Positions 26,583 to 36,266 are shown, numbered from the stretch's first letter. The stretch is DNA of 64,000 bases from Rhizobacter sp. OV335 (GCF_900142965.1 NZ_FRCQ01000010.1:124001-188000); one strand, 5' to 3'. The notes: generated from the sequence alone by a model not told the origin. Program-made: numbers and translations.

Positions 26583-27364
26583 GTCGCCACCGTGTAGTTC
26601 AGCGTGAGCCGCCCGCCATCCACATAGACGATCTCGCCGGTCATGTAGCTCGCCGCGCTGCTCAGCAGAAAGGCCGCCACGTCGGCGATCTCGCCCGGCT
26701 CGCCGAGCCGCTTCATCGGCGTGCGGCTCATGATGCGGGCGCGTGCCTCCTCGCTGCCCAGCACCGCGTTCTTCGCGAGCTCGGTCGCGATCGTGCCGGG
26801 CGCCACCGCGTTGACGCGGATGCCGTGGTCGGCCAGCGACAGCGCCATCACCCGCGTCAGCTGGTTGATGCCGCCCTTGCTCGCGTTGTAGCTCGCGATG
26901 CTCGGGATCGCCATCACGCTGTTCACCGAGCTCATGTTGACGATCGCGCCGCCGCCGGTCTTCACCATCTCGCGCGCGACCGCCTGGCCGACCAGGAACG
27001 AGCCCTTCAGGTTGATGTCGATCACCGCATCCCAGTCGGCTTCGGTGATCTCGAGGAAATCGGCCGCCTTGAAGATGCCGGCGTTGTTGACCAGCCCGTC
27101 GATGCGGCCGAAGGCGGCCAGGGTGCCGGCCACCGCGGCATCGACCTCGGTCTTCTTCGAGACATCGCAGTGCAGGTAGTGCGCGCGCTGGCCTTCGGCG
27201 CTCAACGCATCGGCCACCGCCTGGCCGCGGCTGTCGTCGACATCCCACAGCGCCACCGCGGCGCCGTCGCGCGAGAGCCGCTGCGCGCAGGCAGCGCCGA
27301 TGCCTTGCGACGCGCCGGTGATCACGATGACCTGCCCATGCAGGTTGAACTGGACCGGTTTCAT
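26579..27364 (-). CDS. short-chain dehydrogenase/reductase
   Basis: The 261-residue classical SDR has the NAD(P)-binding TGASQGIG (residues 16-23), Asp at the end of strand 2 (ALWDVDD, favouring NAD), and NNAG at 93-96. The catalytic Ser146, Tyr159 and Lys163 lie in the YNASK motif. The C-terminal YMTGEIVYVDGG is typical of the FabG-like subgroup. The alcohol or ketone substrate is unknown. GGGGAG lies six bases before the ATG. It is 25 bases after the J-protein gene and overlaps the GFA gene by four bases. Confidence 0.93.
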   Translation of the reverse strand: MKPVQFNLHGQVIVITGASQGIGAACAQRLSRDGAAVALWDVDDSRGQAVADALSAEGQRAHYLHCDVSKKTEVDAAVAGTLAAFGRIDGLVNNAGIFKAADFLEITEADWDAVIDINLKGSFLVGQAVAREMVKTGGGAIVNMSSVNSVMAIPSIASYNASKGGINQLTRVMALSLADHGIRVNAVAPGTIATELAKNAVLGSEEARARIMSRTPMKRLGEPGEIADVAAFLLSSAASYMTGEIVYVDGGRLTLNYTVAT

Positions 27365-27389
27365 GGAGGCTCCCCAAAAGGGAGCGAGT

Positions 27390-28904
27390 TTAGAACCGGG
27401 CCGCCAGCCGGCGCGCGAAGCGCAGCGATTGCCGCTGGATCCAGGTCAGACCGAGCATGGTGGCCACCGCCACCGGCAGCGCCAGGGTCGGCGCCACCGG
27501 GTGCCCGACGAGCGCCGGCGTGAGAGCGAGCAGCAGGGCGGCCAGCACCAGCCGCGTGCCCGAGCGTTCGGCCACCCACGCGAAGCAGGTCGGCAGCAGC
27601 ACGGTCACCAGCAGCAGGCCGGCGGCCCGACCCTGGGCGTCGGCGCGCAGGCGTTCGTCGGGAACCCAGCGGCGCTGCAGGTGGATCTGCACGCCGGCCA
27701 TGACCCAGGCGAACGCGAGGGCCCAGGCCGGGAAGCCCTGCAGTTGCAGCGAGAACGCGATGTAGCCGCCCAGCGTGGCCGCCAGCAGCACCTGCTCCGG
27801 TTCCTGCGGCGCGCTCAGCAGCAGGCCCGCGATCAGCAGCAGGATCGCCACCACCGTGAGCTCCGGCCAGGCGGCCTGCCAAAGCAGCGAGGCCAGCGCA
27901 GCAGCCAGGATCAGGGCCACGCCCAACCAGGGTGCCAGGCGCTGCCAGTGCGGCACCCAGGAAGCAGGCAGCAGGTTGCCGCGGCGTCGCAGGCCGTAGA
28001 GCAGGCCGAAGATCAGCAGCAGCGGGACGACGGTGCCCACGGCAACCCCCAGCGCCCGCCAGGTGCCGACCGCGGCCTCGCTCGCGTCGAGCGTGATGAT
28101 GGCGCCCAGCGCGTAGATGCCCGCCGCGACGGCCAGTGTGCGCAGCCATTGCGCGCCCTTCAGCACCCGGGCGAGTTGCCCGAGCAGGCCGGCATCGAAG
28201 CCGATGCGTGACATCAAGGCCGGACCGGTCGACGCGATCTGGCGCTGCAGCGGCAGGCCCATCAGCGTGGCCAGCAGCAACGCGCGCAGCCAGCGGCCGC
28301 GCTCCAGCAAGGCGTGCAGGCCGACGAGGTCCACATGCGTGTGCAGCAGCTGCCCATCGGTCAGCGGCCGCTTGAGCCCGGCCAGCGCCGCCTGCACCGC
28401 CTGCGCCCGCCCGGGCCCGATCAGGCGCTCGGTGCGGAAATCGTCCAGCCAGTTGAAGTGCGCCTGCAGCATCCCGAGCAGGGCCGACGGCAGCAGCGGC
28501 GTGCGCAGCACCAGGTCGGCAAAGCGCGCCGAGGCCTCGGCTTCCTGGCCCAGCGGCAGGTCGTTCAGGTGCCGGCGCAGCACCGGCACCAGCGCCTCGA
28601 GCGCGGCCGGGCCGAGCGGCACGGCGCGGGTGACGAGCTCGCACAGCGCTTCGGGCGACGGCGATTCGACGACCGGCTCCTCGATCGTCACCTCGACCGG
28701 CTCCACGGGTTCCGGCGCGGCCGCCCGCACCGCTTGCCGATGCCGCGCCCATGCGACCATCCGGTCATAGGCCTCGCGCAGCGCCTGGTAAGCCTGCGCG
28801 TCGTCGTCCGGCCGCGTCAGCTTCAGCTTCGCGGCGTAGCTGCGCTTGATCAGCACCAGCTCATCGGTGGGCTCCGGGAGCCCGAGCACCTGCCAGTCGT
28901 GCAT
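27390..28904 (-). CDS. membrane J-domain-like protein, DjlB/DjlC type partner of HscC
   Basis: The 504-residue protein has an N-terminal J-like domain (residues 1-55): IKRSYAAKLKLTRPDDDAQAYQALREAYDRMV. The central HPD of normal J-domains is RPD here. An acidic, Pro-rich linker (60-85) and a helical region follow. The C-terminal half has roughly seven or eight transmembrane helices (from about residue 205 to 490). In E. coli the membrane-anchored J-proteins DjlB and DjlC stimulate HscC, and this gene lies six bases after an hscC gene, which supports a dedicated pair. How an RPD motif stimulates an Hsp70 is unclear, since the His is usually essential. Confidence 0.75.
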   Translation of the reverse strand: MHDWQVLGLPEPTDELVLIKRSYAAKLKLTRPDDDAQAYQALREAYDRMVAWARHRQAVRAAAPEPVEPVEVTIEEPVVESPSPEALCELVTRAVPLGPAALEALVPVLRRHLNDLPLGQEAEASARFADLVLRTPLLPSALLGMLQAHFNWLDDFRTERLIGPGRAQAVQAALAGLKRPLTDGQLLHTHVDLVGLHALLERGRWLRALLLATLMGLPLQRQIASTGPALMSRIGFDAGLLGQLARVLKGAQWLRTLAVAAGIYALGAIITLDASEAAVGTWRALGVAVGTVVPLLLIFGLLYGLRRRGNLLPASWVPHWQRLAPWLGVALILAAALASLLWQAAWPELTVVAILLLIAGLLLSAPQEPEQVLLAATLGGYIAFSLQLQGFPAWALAFAWVMAGVQIHLQRRWVPDERLRADAQGRAAGLLLVTVLLPTCFAWVAERSGTRLVLAALLLALTPALVGHPVAPTLALPVAVATMLGLTWIQRQSLRFARRLAARF

Positions 28905-28910
28905 CGCCGG

Positions 28911-30611
28911 TCAGAAGCGGAAGCCGCTGTCGATGCTGTCCAGCGCCTGGCGGAACTCCTGGCGCGCGGTCCGCACCGTGCGCGCGTCCTGCGTGTTCAG
29001 CGCCGCTTCGAACTGCGCCATCCAGGCCTGCAGCGCGGTGCGCTCCTCGCCCAGCCGGTCTTCGTACAGGCGCTTCGCGCGCTCCAGCAGGTAGCGGTTC
29101 TCTTCCTCGTCGCGCGGGTGGCGCTTCAGCAGCGCGAGCCGTTCGAGCGCCGACGCGATGGCCGCGGCGTCCATCTGCGTCGAGGTGTTGTGGATCAGCG
29201 TGTTGGTGATGCGGCCGCTCGTGGTCTCGCGCGCATCGACGTCCAGCAGGCCGTTCGCGTCGTAGGTGAAGCGCACCTCCAGCGTTGCCTCGCCGGCCCG
29301 GCGCGGCGGCATCTCGACGTCCAGCACGCCCAGCGCCAGGTTCTCCGAGCCCAGCGGCGATTCGCCCTGGCGGATGTCGATGCGGATGCTCTTCTGGTTG
29401 TCGACCACCGTCGAGTAGACGCCGATGCGCGACACCGGCACCGGCGTGTTGCGCTCGATGATCGGCGAGAAGCGGTCGGCCACCAGCGCGTCGCCGACCT
29501 GCTGCGACGCGACGATGCCGAGCGAATACGGCATCACGTCGGTCAGCACCACCTCGGCCAGTGCGGCATCGCGTGCCTTCAGCCCGGCCTGCACCGCGGC
29601 GCCCTGCGCGATCGCGAGGTCGGGGTCGATGGTGCGCAGCGGCAGGCGCTGGAACAGCCGGGTCGTCAGCTGGCGGATCATCGGCATGCGCGTCGCGCCG
29701 CCGACCAGCACCACCTCGTCGAGCGACGCGACGTCGATCTTCGCGTCGTACAGCGCGCGCTCGATCGGGCGGCGCAGGCGCTGCAGCAGCTCGGCGCTCG
29801 CGGCCTCGAAATCGGCGCGGGTGATCGTGCATTCGATGCGCCGGCCTTGATGCACCAGCGCCATCGCGGCACGGTCGGCATCGCTCAGGTCGCGCTTGGC
29901 CTGCTCGGCGGCACGCCACCAAGCGCCGCCCTGCAGCAGCGCTTCGCGCTCGGCCGGCGCCAGGCCGTCGCAGCGCTCGACGAACAGCCGGCCCAGCGAC
30001 TGCACGAAGTCCTCGCCGCCCAGCCGGGTGTCGCCGGCGCTCGCGCGCACCTCGACGACGCCCTCGAAATACTCCAGCACCGAGACGTCGAAGGTGCCGC
30101 CGCCCAGGTCGAAGATCAGGAAGCTGCTGTGCTCGCTGCGCTCCTGCAGGCCGTAGGCGAGGCCGGCGGCGGTCGGCTCGTTCAGCAGCCGCTCCACCGT
30201 CAGCCCGGCCAGCTCGCCGGCGGTGCGGGTGGCGCGCCGCTGCGCCTCGTTGAAGTAGGCGGGCACGGTGATCACCGCCTCGGTCACCGGCTCGCCGAGC
30301 AGCGCCTCGGCATCGGCCTTCAGCGATTGCAGCACCAGCGCCGACAGCTCCTCGGGCCGGAAATCGCGCGTGCCGAGCCGCAGCGTGCGGTCGGTGCCCA
30401 TCCAGCGCTTGAAGCCCTGTGCGGTGCGGCCGGGGTGGGTGCTGGCGCGCTCGCGTGCGGTCAGGCCGACCAGCGTGCGGCCCTCGTCGTCGAGGCTGAC
30501 CACCGACGGGGTCGAGAAGTCGCCGTGCACGTTGCGGACCAGTTGCGGCTGCCCATCCTGGAAGAAGCCGATCAGGCTGTTGGTCGTGCCGAGGTCGATG
30601 CCGACGATCAT
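28911..30611 (-). CDS. hscC: HscC-type Hsp70 chaperone
   Basis: The 566-residue Hsp70 is shorter than DnaK (about 640), which matches HscC (556 in E. coli). The ATPase domain has [41 protein letters not shown] and [13 protein letters not shown]. The substrate-binding domain (about 380-500) has [10 protein letters not shown], and the helical lid is short. HscC assists folding or regulation of a narrow client set; in E. coli it also affects RpoD activity. The gene is followed six bases later by a J-like membrane protein. The ATG at 30611 gives the canonical N-terminus [12 protein letters not shown]. Confidence 0.93.
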   Translation of the reverse strand: MIVGIDLGTTNSLIGFFQDGQPQLVRNVHGDFSTPSVVSLDDEGRTLVGLTARERASTHPGRTAQGFKRWMGTDRTLRLGTRDFRPEELSALVLQSLKADAEALLGEPVTEAVITVPAYFNEAQRRATRTAGELAGLTVERLLNEPTAAGLAYGLQERSEHSSFLIFDLGGGTFDVSVLEYFEGVVEVRASAGDTRLGGEDFVQSLGRLFVERCDGLAPAEREALLQGGAWWRAAEQAKRDLSDADRAAMALVHQGRRIECTITRADFEAASAELLQRLRRPIERALYDAKIDVASLDEVVLVGGATRMPMIRQLTTRLFQRLPLRTIDPDLAIAQGAAVQAGLKARDAALAEVVLTDVMPYSLGIVASQQVGDALVADRFSPIIERNTPVPVSRIGVYSTVVDNQKSIRIDIRQGESPLGSENLALGVLDVEMPPRRAGEATLEVRFTYDANGLLDVDARETTSGRITNTLIHNTSTQMDAAAIASALERLALLKRHPRDEEENRYLLERAKRLYEDRLGEERTALQAWMAQFEAALNTQDARTVRTARQEFRQALDSIDSGFRF

Positions 30612-30658
30612 GGTGCGCAGCGCGGGTCGACCCCGCAAATCAGGAGGCGCCGAGGATA

Positions 30659-31618
30659 TCAGCGCGCGCGGTCGAGCCAGATGCCGATGCCTTGCGCGTT
30701 CAGCTCGAGGTCCATCGCGAGCAGCGCCATCGCGTCGTCGCGCGGCATCGTGCTGCCGAGGCTTTGCAGACGGGTCCAGTACAAGTCCGCGAGCCCGGCC
30801 ATCAGCGCCGGGTGGCGCTCCGGTGCCGGCAGCGGGCGCAAACGCTCTCCGAGCGCGACGATCTCGTCGACCTGCGCCAGCATCATCGCGCCGAGCCGCG
30901 GCACACCGTCGACGCAGCCGTAGTGCGTGAGGTACAGCCGCTCGGGGTCGAAGCCGAGCATGCGCTGCACCGAGTGCTTCAGCGCCTCGGGCTCGAACTG
31001 CACCGGCGTGGTGGTGGGCAGCAGCCACGGGCCTTGCGCGGTGTCGAACTCGCGGTAGCTCAGGCCGAAGGTGTCGCCGGTGAAGAAGCCGCGGCTGCGC
31101 GCGTCCCAGATGCAGTGGTGGTGGCGGGCATGGCCGGGGGTGTCGATCAGCACCAGCGGCCGGCCGGCGAGCTCGACGACCATGCCGTCATGGCTCTCGA
31201 CGACGCGCCCGGCCGGCACCGGCACCACCTCGCCGTAGGCCCGCGTCACCTCCTGCGCGCCGTACACCGCCCGGGCGCCGTTCAGCAGCGCGAGCGGCTC
31301 GATCATGTGGCGCGCGCCGCGCGGGTGGGCCAGCAGCTTCGCGTCGGGCAGGGCCTGCATCAGCGCACCGGCGCCGCCGGCATGGTCGAGGTGCACGTGG
31401 GTGACGATCACCCAGTCGACATCGTCGCGCCGCAGCCCGGCTGCCTCGACCGCCGCCAGCAGCCGCGGCAGCGAGTGCGTGGTGCCGGTGTCGATGAAGG
31501 CGCCGCGGCCGTTCTCGACCACCAGGTAGCAGGCATCGAAGGCCGGGCGGTGGAAGCCGGTGTCGATGACGTGGATGCCGTGCGGCAGCCGGTGCACGAA
31601 GGGCAGGGTGTGGACCAT
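30659..31618 (-). CDS. metallo-beta-lactamase-fold hydrolase
   Basis: The 319-residue protein has the metal-binding THVHLDHAGG motif (about residue 73-82), then an upstream Asp in FIDTGTTHS, His in IDTPGHARHHHCIWD, Asp in FFTGDTFGLSY and His in YLTHYG. These complete the two-metal site of the glyoxalase II/lactonase branch. The C-terminal 100 residues are helical. It has no signal peptide and is probably a cytoplasmic hydrolase of a thioester, lactone or ester. It lies 28 bases after paoC on the same strand, so it may process a product of the aldehyde oxidase, but that is inference. Confidence 0.88.
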   Translation of the reverse strand: MVHTLPFVHRLPHGIHVIDTGFHRPAFDACYLVVENGRGAFIDTGTTHSLPRLLAAVEAAGLRRDDVDWVIVTHVHLDHAGGAGALMQALPDAKLLAHPRGARHMIEPLALLNGARAVYGAQEVTRAYGEVVPVPAGRVVESHDGMVVELAGRPLVLIDTPGHARHHHCIWDARSRGFFTGDTFGLSYREFDTAQGPWLLPTTTPVQFEPEALKHSVQRMLGFDPERLYLTHYGCVDGVPRLGAMMLAQVDEIVALGERLRPLPAPERHPALMAGLADLYWTRLQSLGSTMPRDDAMALLAMDLELNAQGIGIWLDRAR

Positions 31619-31646
31619 GCCCGCGATTTTGCGTCAGGTCATGCCG

Positions 31647-33863
31647 TCAGATCAGCTTGTCGAGCGTGATCGGCAGCTCGCGCACCCGCTTGCCGGTCGC
31701 ATGGAACACCGCATTCGCGATCGCCGCGCCGACGCCGGTGATGCCGATCTCGCCGATGCCCTTCGCTCCCAGCGCGTTCACGTGCGGATCGTCCTCCGGC
31801 ACCACCAGCGTCTCGATGCTGCCGATGTCGGCATTCACCGGCACGTGGTAGTCGGCCAGGTTGGCGTTGACGAAGCGGCCGTTGCGCGCATCGCGCCAGG
31901 TCTCTTCCATCAGCGCGAGGCCGACCCCCCACACGATGCCGCCCATCAGCTGGCTGTGGCCGGTCTTCTCGTTCAACAGCCGGCCGATGCCGTAGGCGCC
32001 GACGATGCGCGGCACGCGGATCTCGCGCAGCTCGGCGTCGACGCGCACCTCGGCGAACACCGTGCCGAACGCATGCATCGAGTACTGCTCGCGCTCCGGT
32101 CCCGGCTTGGCCTCGCTGCGCGCCTCCAGCGGCTGGCCGCCCTGCCGCGCCAGCACCGCGGCCATCGGCTCGCCGCGCGAGGCATCGGCCTGCGCGCGCA
32201 GCCAGCCGTCGCGGGCCACCACGCCCTGCGCGCTCTCGCCGTGCAGCGGCGACGCGGCATCCGCCACCGCCAGCGCGATCAGCCGGTCGCGCACCGCCTC
32301 GCAGGCCTGCTTCACCGCCGGTGCCACGCTGGCCGCCGTCTGCGAGCCGCCCGACACCGGCGCCTTCGGCATCGACGAATCGCCCAGCTGGAAGCGCACG
32401 CGGTTCACCGGCAGGCCGAGCGCGTCGGCGGCCACCTGGGTCATGATCGTGTAGGTGCCGGTGCCCAGGTCCTGCGAGCCCGATTGCACCAGCACCGTGC
32501 CATCGGGCAGCAGCCGGGCCACCGCCTCGGCGGCGCTGCGGTTGGTCGGGTAGGTGGCGGTGCCGACGCCCCAGCCGACCTGCCAGCGGCCATCGCGCAT
32601 CGACTGCGGCCGCGGGTCGCGGCGCGCCCAGCCGAAACGCTCGGCGCCGACCCGGCAGCACTCGCGCAGCGATTTGCTGGAGAACGGCAGCTTCTTGTGC
32701 AGGTCGCTGTCGGCATGGTTGCGCAGCCGCATCTCCAGCGGATCGAGGCCGACCGCGTACGACAGCTCGTCGATCGCGCTGTCGAGCGCGAAGGTGCCGG
32801 TGGCCTCGCCGGGCGCGCGCGTGAAGGTGGGCGTCGCGATGTTCAGCTTCATCAGCCGCTGCGTGGTGGCGACGTTCTCGCACGCATACAGCATGCGGGT
32901 GCACAGCGACGACGGCTCGACCCAGTCCTCGAGCGTCGAGGTCTCGCTGACGACCTCGTGCCGCAGCGCCGTCAACGCGCCCTTTGCATCGGCCGCGGCC
33001 GACAGCGCCTGCTCGGTGCGCGGCCGGTTGCCGGTCGGGCCGAACATCTGCGGGCGTTCCAGCACCAGCCGCACCGGCCGGCCGACCTGGCGCGCGGCCA
33101 TCGCCGCCAGCACCACGTGCGTCCAGGTCGAGCCCTTGCAGCCGAAGCCGCCGCCGACGTACGGGCAGATCACCTGCACCTGCTCGGGCGAGATGCCCAG
33201 CGTCTTCGCCACCGTGTCGCGGTCGCCGCTGACGTACTGCGTGGCGTCGTACAGCACCAGCTTCTCGCCGCTCCACGCGGCCAGCGTCGCATGCGGCTCC
33301 ATCGGGTTGTGGTGCTCGATCGGCGTGGTGTAGAGGCCCGAGACCACCTGGCTGGCCGCCTGCATGCCGGCCGCCAGGTCGCCGCGCGAGCTGTCGGGCT
33401 TCTGCTGCTGCACTTCCTTCGGTGCATGGGCCTTGGCCCGCGCCGCCGCGAGGTCGAGCACCGCGTCGGGCGACGGTGCGTAGGTGATGACGAGGCGGCG
33501 CGCGGCCTCGCGGCATTGCTCCAGCGTCTCGGCCACCACCAGCGCGACCGGCTGGCCGTTGTAGTGCACCTGGTCGCCCTGCAGCAGCGTCAGCACGCGG
33601 CCGGCCGGGGGTTTCACGGCCGCCTTGCCGCCTTTCGGCAGGCGCATCGCGTTCTCGTGCGTCATCACCATCAGCACGCCAGGCAGGGCGCGTGCGGCGC
33701 GGCTGTCGATGCGCCGCACGCGCGCGCTCGGCACCGTGCTCAGCACCATCTGCGCATGCACCATGCGCGGCAGCGTGAACTCGGCGGCGTAGCGCGCCTG
33801 CCCGCACACCTTCAGCGGGCCGTCGGTGCGGTCCAGCGGCTGTCCGGTCAACAAGCGGTCCAT
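31647..33863 (-). CDS. paoC: PaoC-like molybdopterin-binding subunit of aldehyde oxidoreductase
   Basis: The 738-residue large subunit of the xanthine oxidase family starts at ATG 33863 with AAAGGA upstream. Its length and N-terminus (PLDRTDGPLKVCGQARYAAEF) match PaoC/YagR. Molybdenum cofactor contacts are seen in VGGGFGCKGSTWTHVVLAA, RAPGEATGTFALDSAIDELSY and GSQDLGTGTYTIMTQVAADALG. The catalytic Glu705 lies in GAKGIGEIGITGVGAAIANAV. With PaoA and PaoB it would oxidise aromatic or other aldehydes to acids, using a molybdopterin cytosine dinucleotide cofactor. It is the third gene of paoABC, 22 bases after paoB. Confidence 0.92.
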   Translation of the reverse strand: MDRLLTGQPLDRTDGPLKVCGQARYAAEFTLPRMVHAQMVLSTVPSARVRRIDSRAARALPGVLMVMTHENAMRLPKGGKAAVKPPAGRVLTLLQGDQVHYNGQPVALVVAETLEQCREAARRLVITYAPSPDAVLDLAAARAKAHAPKEVQQQKPDSSRGDLAAGMQAASQVVSGLYTTPIEHHNPMEPHATLAAWSGEKLVLYDATQYVSGDRDTVAKTLGISPEQVQVICPYVGGGFGCKGSTWTHVVLAAMAARQVGRPVRLVLERPQMFGPTGNRPRTEQALSAAADAKGALTALRHEVVSETSTLEDWVEPSSLCTRMLYACENVATTQRLMKLNIATPTFTRAPGEATGTFALDSAIDELSYAVGLDPLEMRLRNHADSDLHKKLPFSSKSLRECCRVGAERFGWARRDPRPQSMRDGRWQVGWGVGTATYPTNRSAAEAVARLLPDGTVLVQSGSQDLGTGTYTIMTQVAADALGLPVNRVRFQLGDSSMPKAPVSGGSQTAASVAPAVKQACEAVRDRLIALAVADAASPLHGESAQGVVARDGWLRAQADASRGEPMAAVLARQGGQPLEARSEAKPGPEREQYSMHAFGTVFAEVRVDAELREIRVPRIVGAYGIGRLLNEKTGHSQLMGGIVWGVGLALMEETWRDARNGRFVNANLADYHVPVNADIGSIETLVVPEDDPHVNALGAKGIGEIGITGVGAAIANAVFHATGKRVRELPITLDKLI

Positions 33864-33885
33864 GGGGTCCTTTCGTTGCGGTCGA

Positions 33886-34875
33886 TCAGGCGGTGCCTGC
33901 GTGGGCCTGGGCCAGCGCGCGTGCCACCGCGCGACGGGCCAGCTCGATCTTGAAATCGTTGTGGCCGAAGCCGCGCGCGCCATCGAGCAGCAGGCGCGTC
34001 GCGTCGCCGATCGACGCGTCCGACAGCGGCCGGCCGACCAGCGCCTGCTCGGCCGCCAGCACGCGCCACGGCTTGTGCGCGACGCCGCCGAGCGCCAGCG
34101 CGGCGTCGGCGACCGCGCCATCGCGTTCGTCCAGCGCGGCGGCCACCGACACCAGCGCGAACGCATAGCTCGCGCGGTCGCGCAGCTTCAGGTAGGCATG
34201 GCGCTGCGCGAAGCGCGACGGCGGCAGGTCGACCGACAGGATCAGCTCGCCCGGTTGCAGCTGGGTGTCGATCTCGGGCCGGGCGCCGGGCAGCCGGTGG
34301 AAATCCGTCATCGGGATGCTGCGTTCGCCCTGCGCGCCGCGCACCCGCACCGTGGCGCGCAAGGCGGCCAGCGCGACGCACATGTCCGACGGGTGCGTCG
34401 CGACGCAGGCCTCGCTGGTGCCGAGGATCGCGTGCATGCGGTTGATGCCGCCGATCGCCGCGCAACCGGTGCCGGGCTCGCGCTTGTTGCAGGCGCCGAA
34501 GCCGGTGTCGGTGAAATACGAACAGCGCGTGCGCTGCATCAGGTTGCCGCCGACGGTGGCCATGTTGCGCAGCTGCGGCGACGCGCCCGACAGCAGCGCC
34601 CGCGCCAGCAGCGGGTAGCGCTCGCGCACCAGCCGGTGGTTCGCGGCGTCGCTGTTCGGCACGCCGGCGCCGACGCGCAGGCCGCCATCCGGCAACTGCG
34701 TGATCTCGCGGCCGGGCAGGCGCGTCACGTCGAGCAGGCGCAGCGGCCGCGCGACGCCGCCCTTCATCAGGTCGAGCAGGTTGGTGCCGCCGCCGATGAA
34801 GGCCGTGCCCGGCTGCTGCGCGAGGCGCACGGCTTCGTCGACCGACGCGGGGCGCTGGTAGTCGATGTTGTCCAT
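33886..34875 (-). CDS. paoB: PaoB-like FAD-binding subunit with extra [4Fe-4S] cysteines
   Basis: The 329-residue FAD subunit starts at ATG 34875 with CTGAGGAGC upstream. The FAD-binding loops are FIGGGTNLLDLMKGG and ATVGGNLMQRTRC. Between them and the C-terminal domain lies a Cys-rich insert (RCSYF, ACNKREPGTGCAAIGG, SEACVATHPSDMC). The same insert in E. coli PaoB holds an extra [4Fe-4S] cluster and separates this type from ordinary xanthine dehydrogenases. It passes electrons from the molybdenum centre through FeS to FAD. It lies between paoA (11 bases upstream) and paoC. Confidence 0.92.
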   Translation of the reverse strand: MDNIDYQRPASVDEAVRLAQQPGTAFIGGGTNLLDLMKGGVARPLRLLDVTRLPGREITQLPDGGLRVGAGVPNSDAANHRLVRERYPLLARALLSGASPQLRNMATVGGNLMQRTRCSYFTDTGFGACNKREPGTGCAAIGGINRMHAILGTSEACVATHPSDMCVALAALRATVRVRGAQGERSIPMTDFHRLPGARPEIDTQLQPGELILSVDLPPSRFAQRHAYLKLRDRASYAFALVSVAAALDERDGAVADAALALGGVAHKPWRVLAAEQALVGRPLSDASIGDATRLLLDGARGFGHNDFKIELARRAVARALAQAHAGTA

Positions 34876-34886
34876 CGCGGCGCTCC

Positions 34887-35600
34887 TCAGGCGACCGGCC
34901 GGATCGCGGCGACGACACGCACCGCGGTCACGATGTTCGGGTAGGCGCCGCAGCGGCACAGGTTGCCGCTCATGCGCTCGCGGATCTCGTCGTCGCTGAG
35001 CGCGGCCGGCTGGCGCAGGTCGGCGCTGACGGCACTGGCCTGGCCATCGCGGGCTTCCTGCAGCAGCGCGACGGCCGAGCAGATCTGCCCCGGCGTGCAG
35101 TAGCCGCACTGGAAGGCGTCGTGCTCGATGAACGCGGCCTGCATCGCATGCAGCGCGCCGGGCTGGCCTAGGCCCTCGATGGTGGTGATCGCGCGGTCTT
35201 CCTGCATCACCGCGAGCGTCAGGCAGCTGTTGATGCGGCGGCCGTCGACCAGCACGGTGCAGGCGCCGCACTGGCCGCGGTCGCAGCCCTTCTTGGTGCC
35301 GTACAGCGCGAGGTGCTCGCGCAGCGCATCGAGCAGCGTGACGCGCGGCTCGACCAGCAGCTCATGGCGCGCGCCGTTGACGGTCAACGTGATGCGCCGC
35401 GGTGGCGAGGCGGGGCGCGGTGCGGGCGGCGGCGGTGCTGCGTCAGCCGGTGCCGCGGCCACCGGCGCGCCGGGCAGCGCGGTGGCCAGCGCGCCGGTGG
35501 CGGCACCGGCCGACTTCAGGAAGCCGCGTCGGGTCGGGGCCGGCAGCGTGGCATGGAGGTGAGGGTCGACGCAGTCGGCGTCGTCGAGGGGATCTGACAT
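34887..35600 (-). CDS. paoA: PaoA-like [2Fe-2S] subunit with Tat signal
   Basis: The 237-residue subunit starts at ATG 35600 with AGGAG upstream. It carries a Tat signal with TRRGFLKSAG at about residues 23-32, then a Pro/Ala-rich spacer. The plant-type [2Fe-2S] domain has GCDRGQCGACTVLVDG, and the second cluster domain has QCGYCTPGQI and GNLCRCGAYPNIV. As in E. coli PaoABC, the Tat signal on the small subunit would carry the assembled enzyme to the periplasm. It is the first gene of the operon. No paoD/XdhC-type maturation gene lies next to the operon. Confidence 0.93.
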   Translation of the reverse strand: MSDPLDDADCVDPHLHATLPAPTRRGFLKSAGAATGALATALPGAPVAAAPADAAPPPPAPRPASPPRRITLTVNGARHELLVEPRVTLLDALREHLALYGTKKGCDRGQCGACTVLVDGRRINSCLTLAVMQEDRAITTIEGLGQPGALHAMQAAFIEHDAFQCGYCTPGQICSAVALLQEARDGQASAVSADLRQPAALSDDEIRERMSGNLCRCGAYPNIVTAVRVVAAIRPVA

Positions 35601-35755
35601 GCGGCGGGCTCCTGGGCTGGCGATGCCCAGGCGCGGCAATCGACGTGCCCGCGCTGCAGTCCGCGTCCTACGCCGAACTCCGGAGCCGGCTGACAGTCGG
35701 CGCGGGGTGCGATGGCCAGACTGGGTGCCTTCTGTTTCGCACTGAAAGGCCCTCG

Positions 35756-36265
35756 ATGAAACTCACCACACGACTCTCGACGCTGTTGATCCTCGGCGCC
35801 CTCGGCAGCTTCGCCGCCACCGCAGCGCATGCCCGCTCCGATGCGGCGTTCATGAAGGAAGCCGCGCAGGCTGGCAACGCCGAGGTGGAAGCCAGCAAGC
35901 TGGCACAGACCAAGGCCCAGCGCGCCGACGTCAAGACCTTCGCGCAGACGATGATCGACGACCACACCAAGGTCGGCGAAGAACTGAAGGCGCTGGCCGC
36001 CAGCAAGAAGGTCGATCTGCCGACCGGCCCGTCGGTCATGCAGAAGGGCGAGCTGAAGATGATCGATGCCGGCGCCGATGCCAAGTTCGATGAGCGCTAC
36101 GTGAAGGCCTTCGGCGTGAAGGCGCACGAAGACACCGTCAAGCTGTTCGAGCAAGCCGCGAAGGAAGCCAAGGATGCCGACGTGAAGGCCTTCGCGCAGA
36201 AGACATTGCCCGGGCTGCAGCACCATCTGGAAATGGCTCGCGCCTTGCAGCCCGCCAAGCCCTGA
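35756..36265 (+). CDS. DUF4142 periplasmic protein (ferritin-like four-helix fold)
   Basis: The 169-residue protein starts at ATG 35756 with GAAAGG upstream. A signal peptide runs to about residue 27 (cleavage near AHA-RSD), followed by a helical domain with DAAFMKEAAQAGNAEVEASKLAQTKAQ and FAQTMIDDHTKVGEEL. These are DUF4142 hallmarks of the ferritin-like superfamily. Metal binding and function are unproven; it is often induced by stress. It converges on the yceI-like gene, with one base between the stop codons. Confidence 0.9.
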   Translation: MKLTTRLSTLLILGALGSFAATAAHARSDAAFMKEAAQAGNAEVEASKLAQTKAQRADVKTFAQTMIDDHTKVGEELKALAASKKVDLPTGPSVMQKGELKMIDAGADAKFDERYVKAFGVKAHEDTVKLFEQAAKEAKDADVKAFAQKTLPGLQHHLEMARALQPAKP

Positions 36266-36266
36266 G

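Noticed and set aside
28314-30923. 869-codon plus-strand frame opposite hscC
   Set aside because: No recognisable domain and biased composition; hscC on the other strand is complete.
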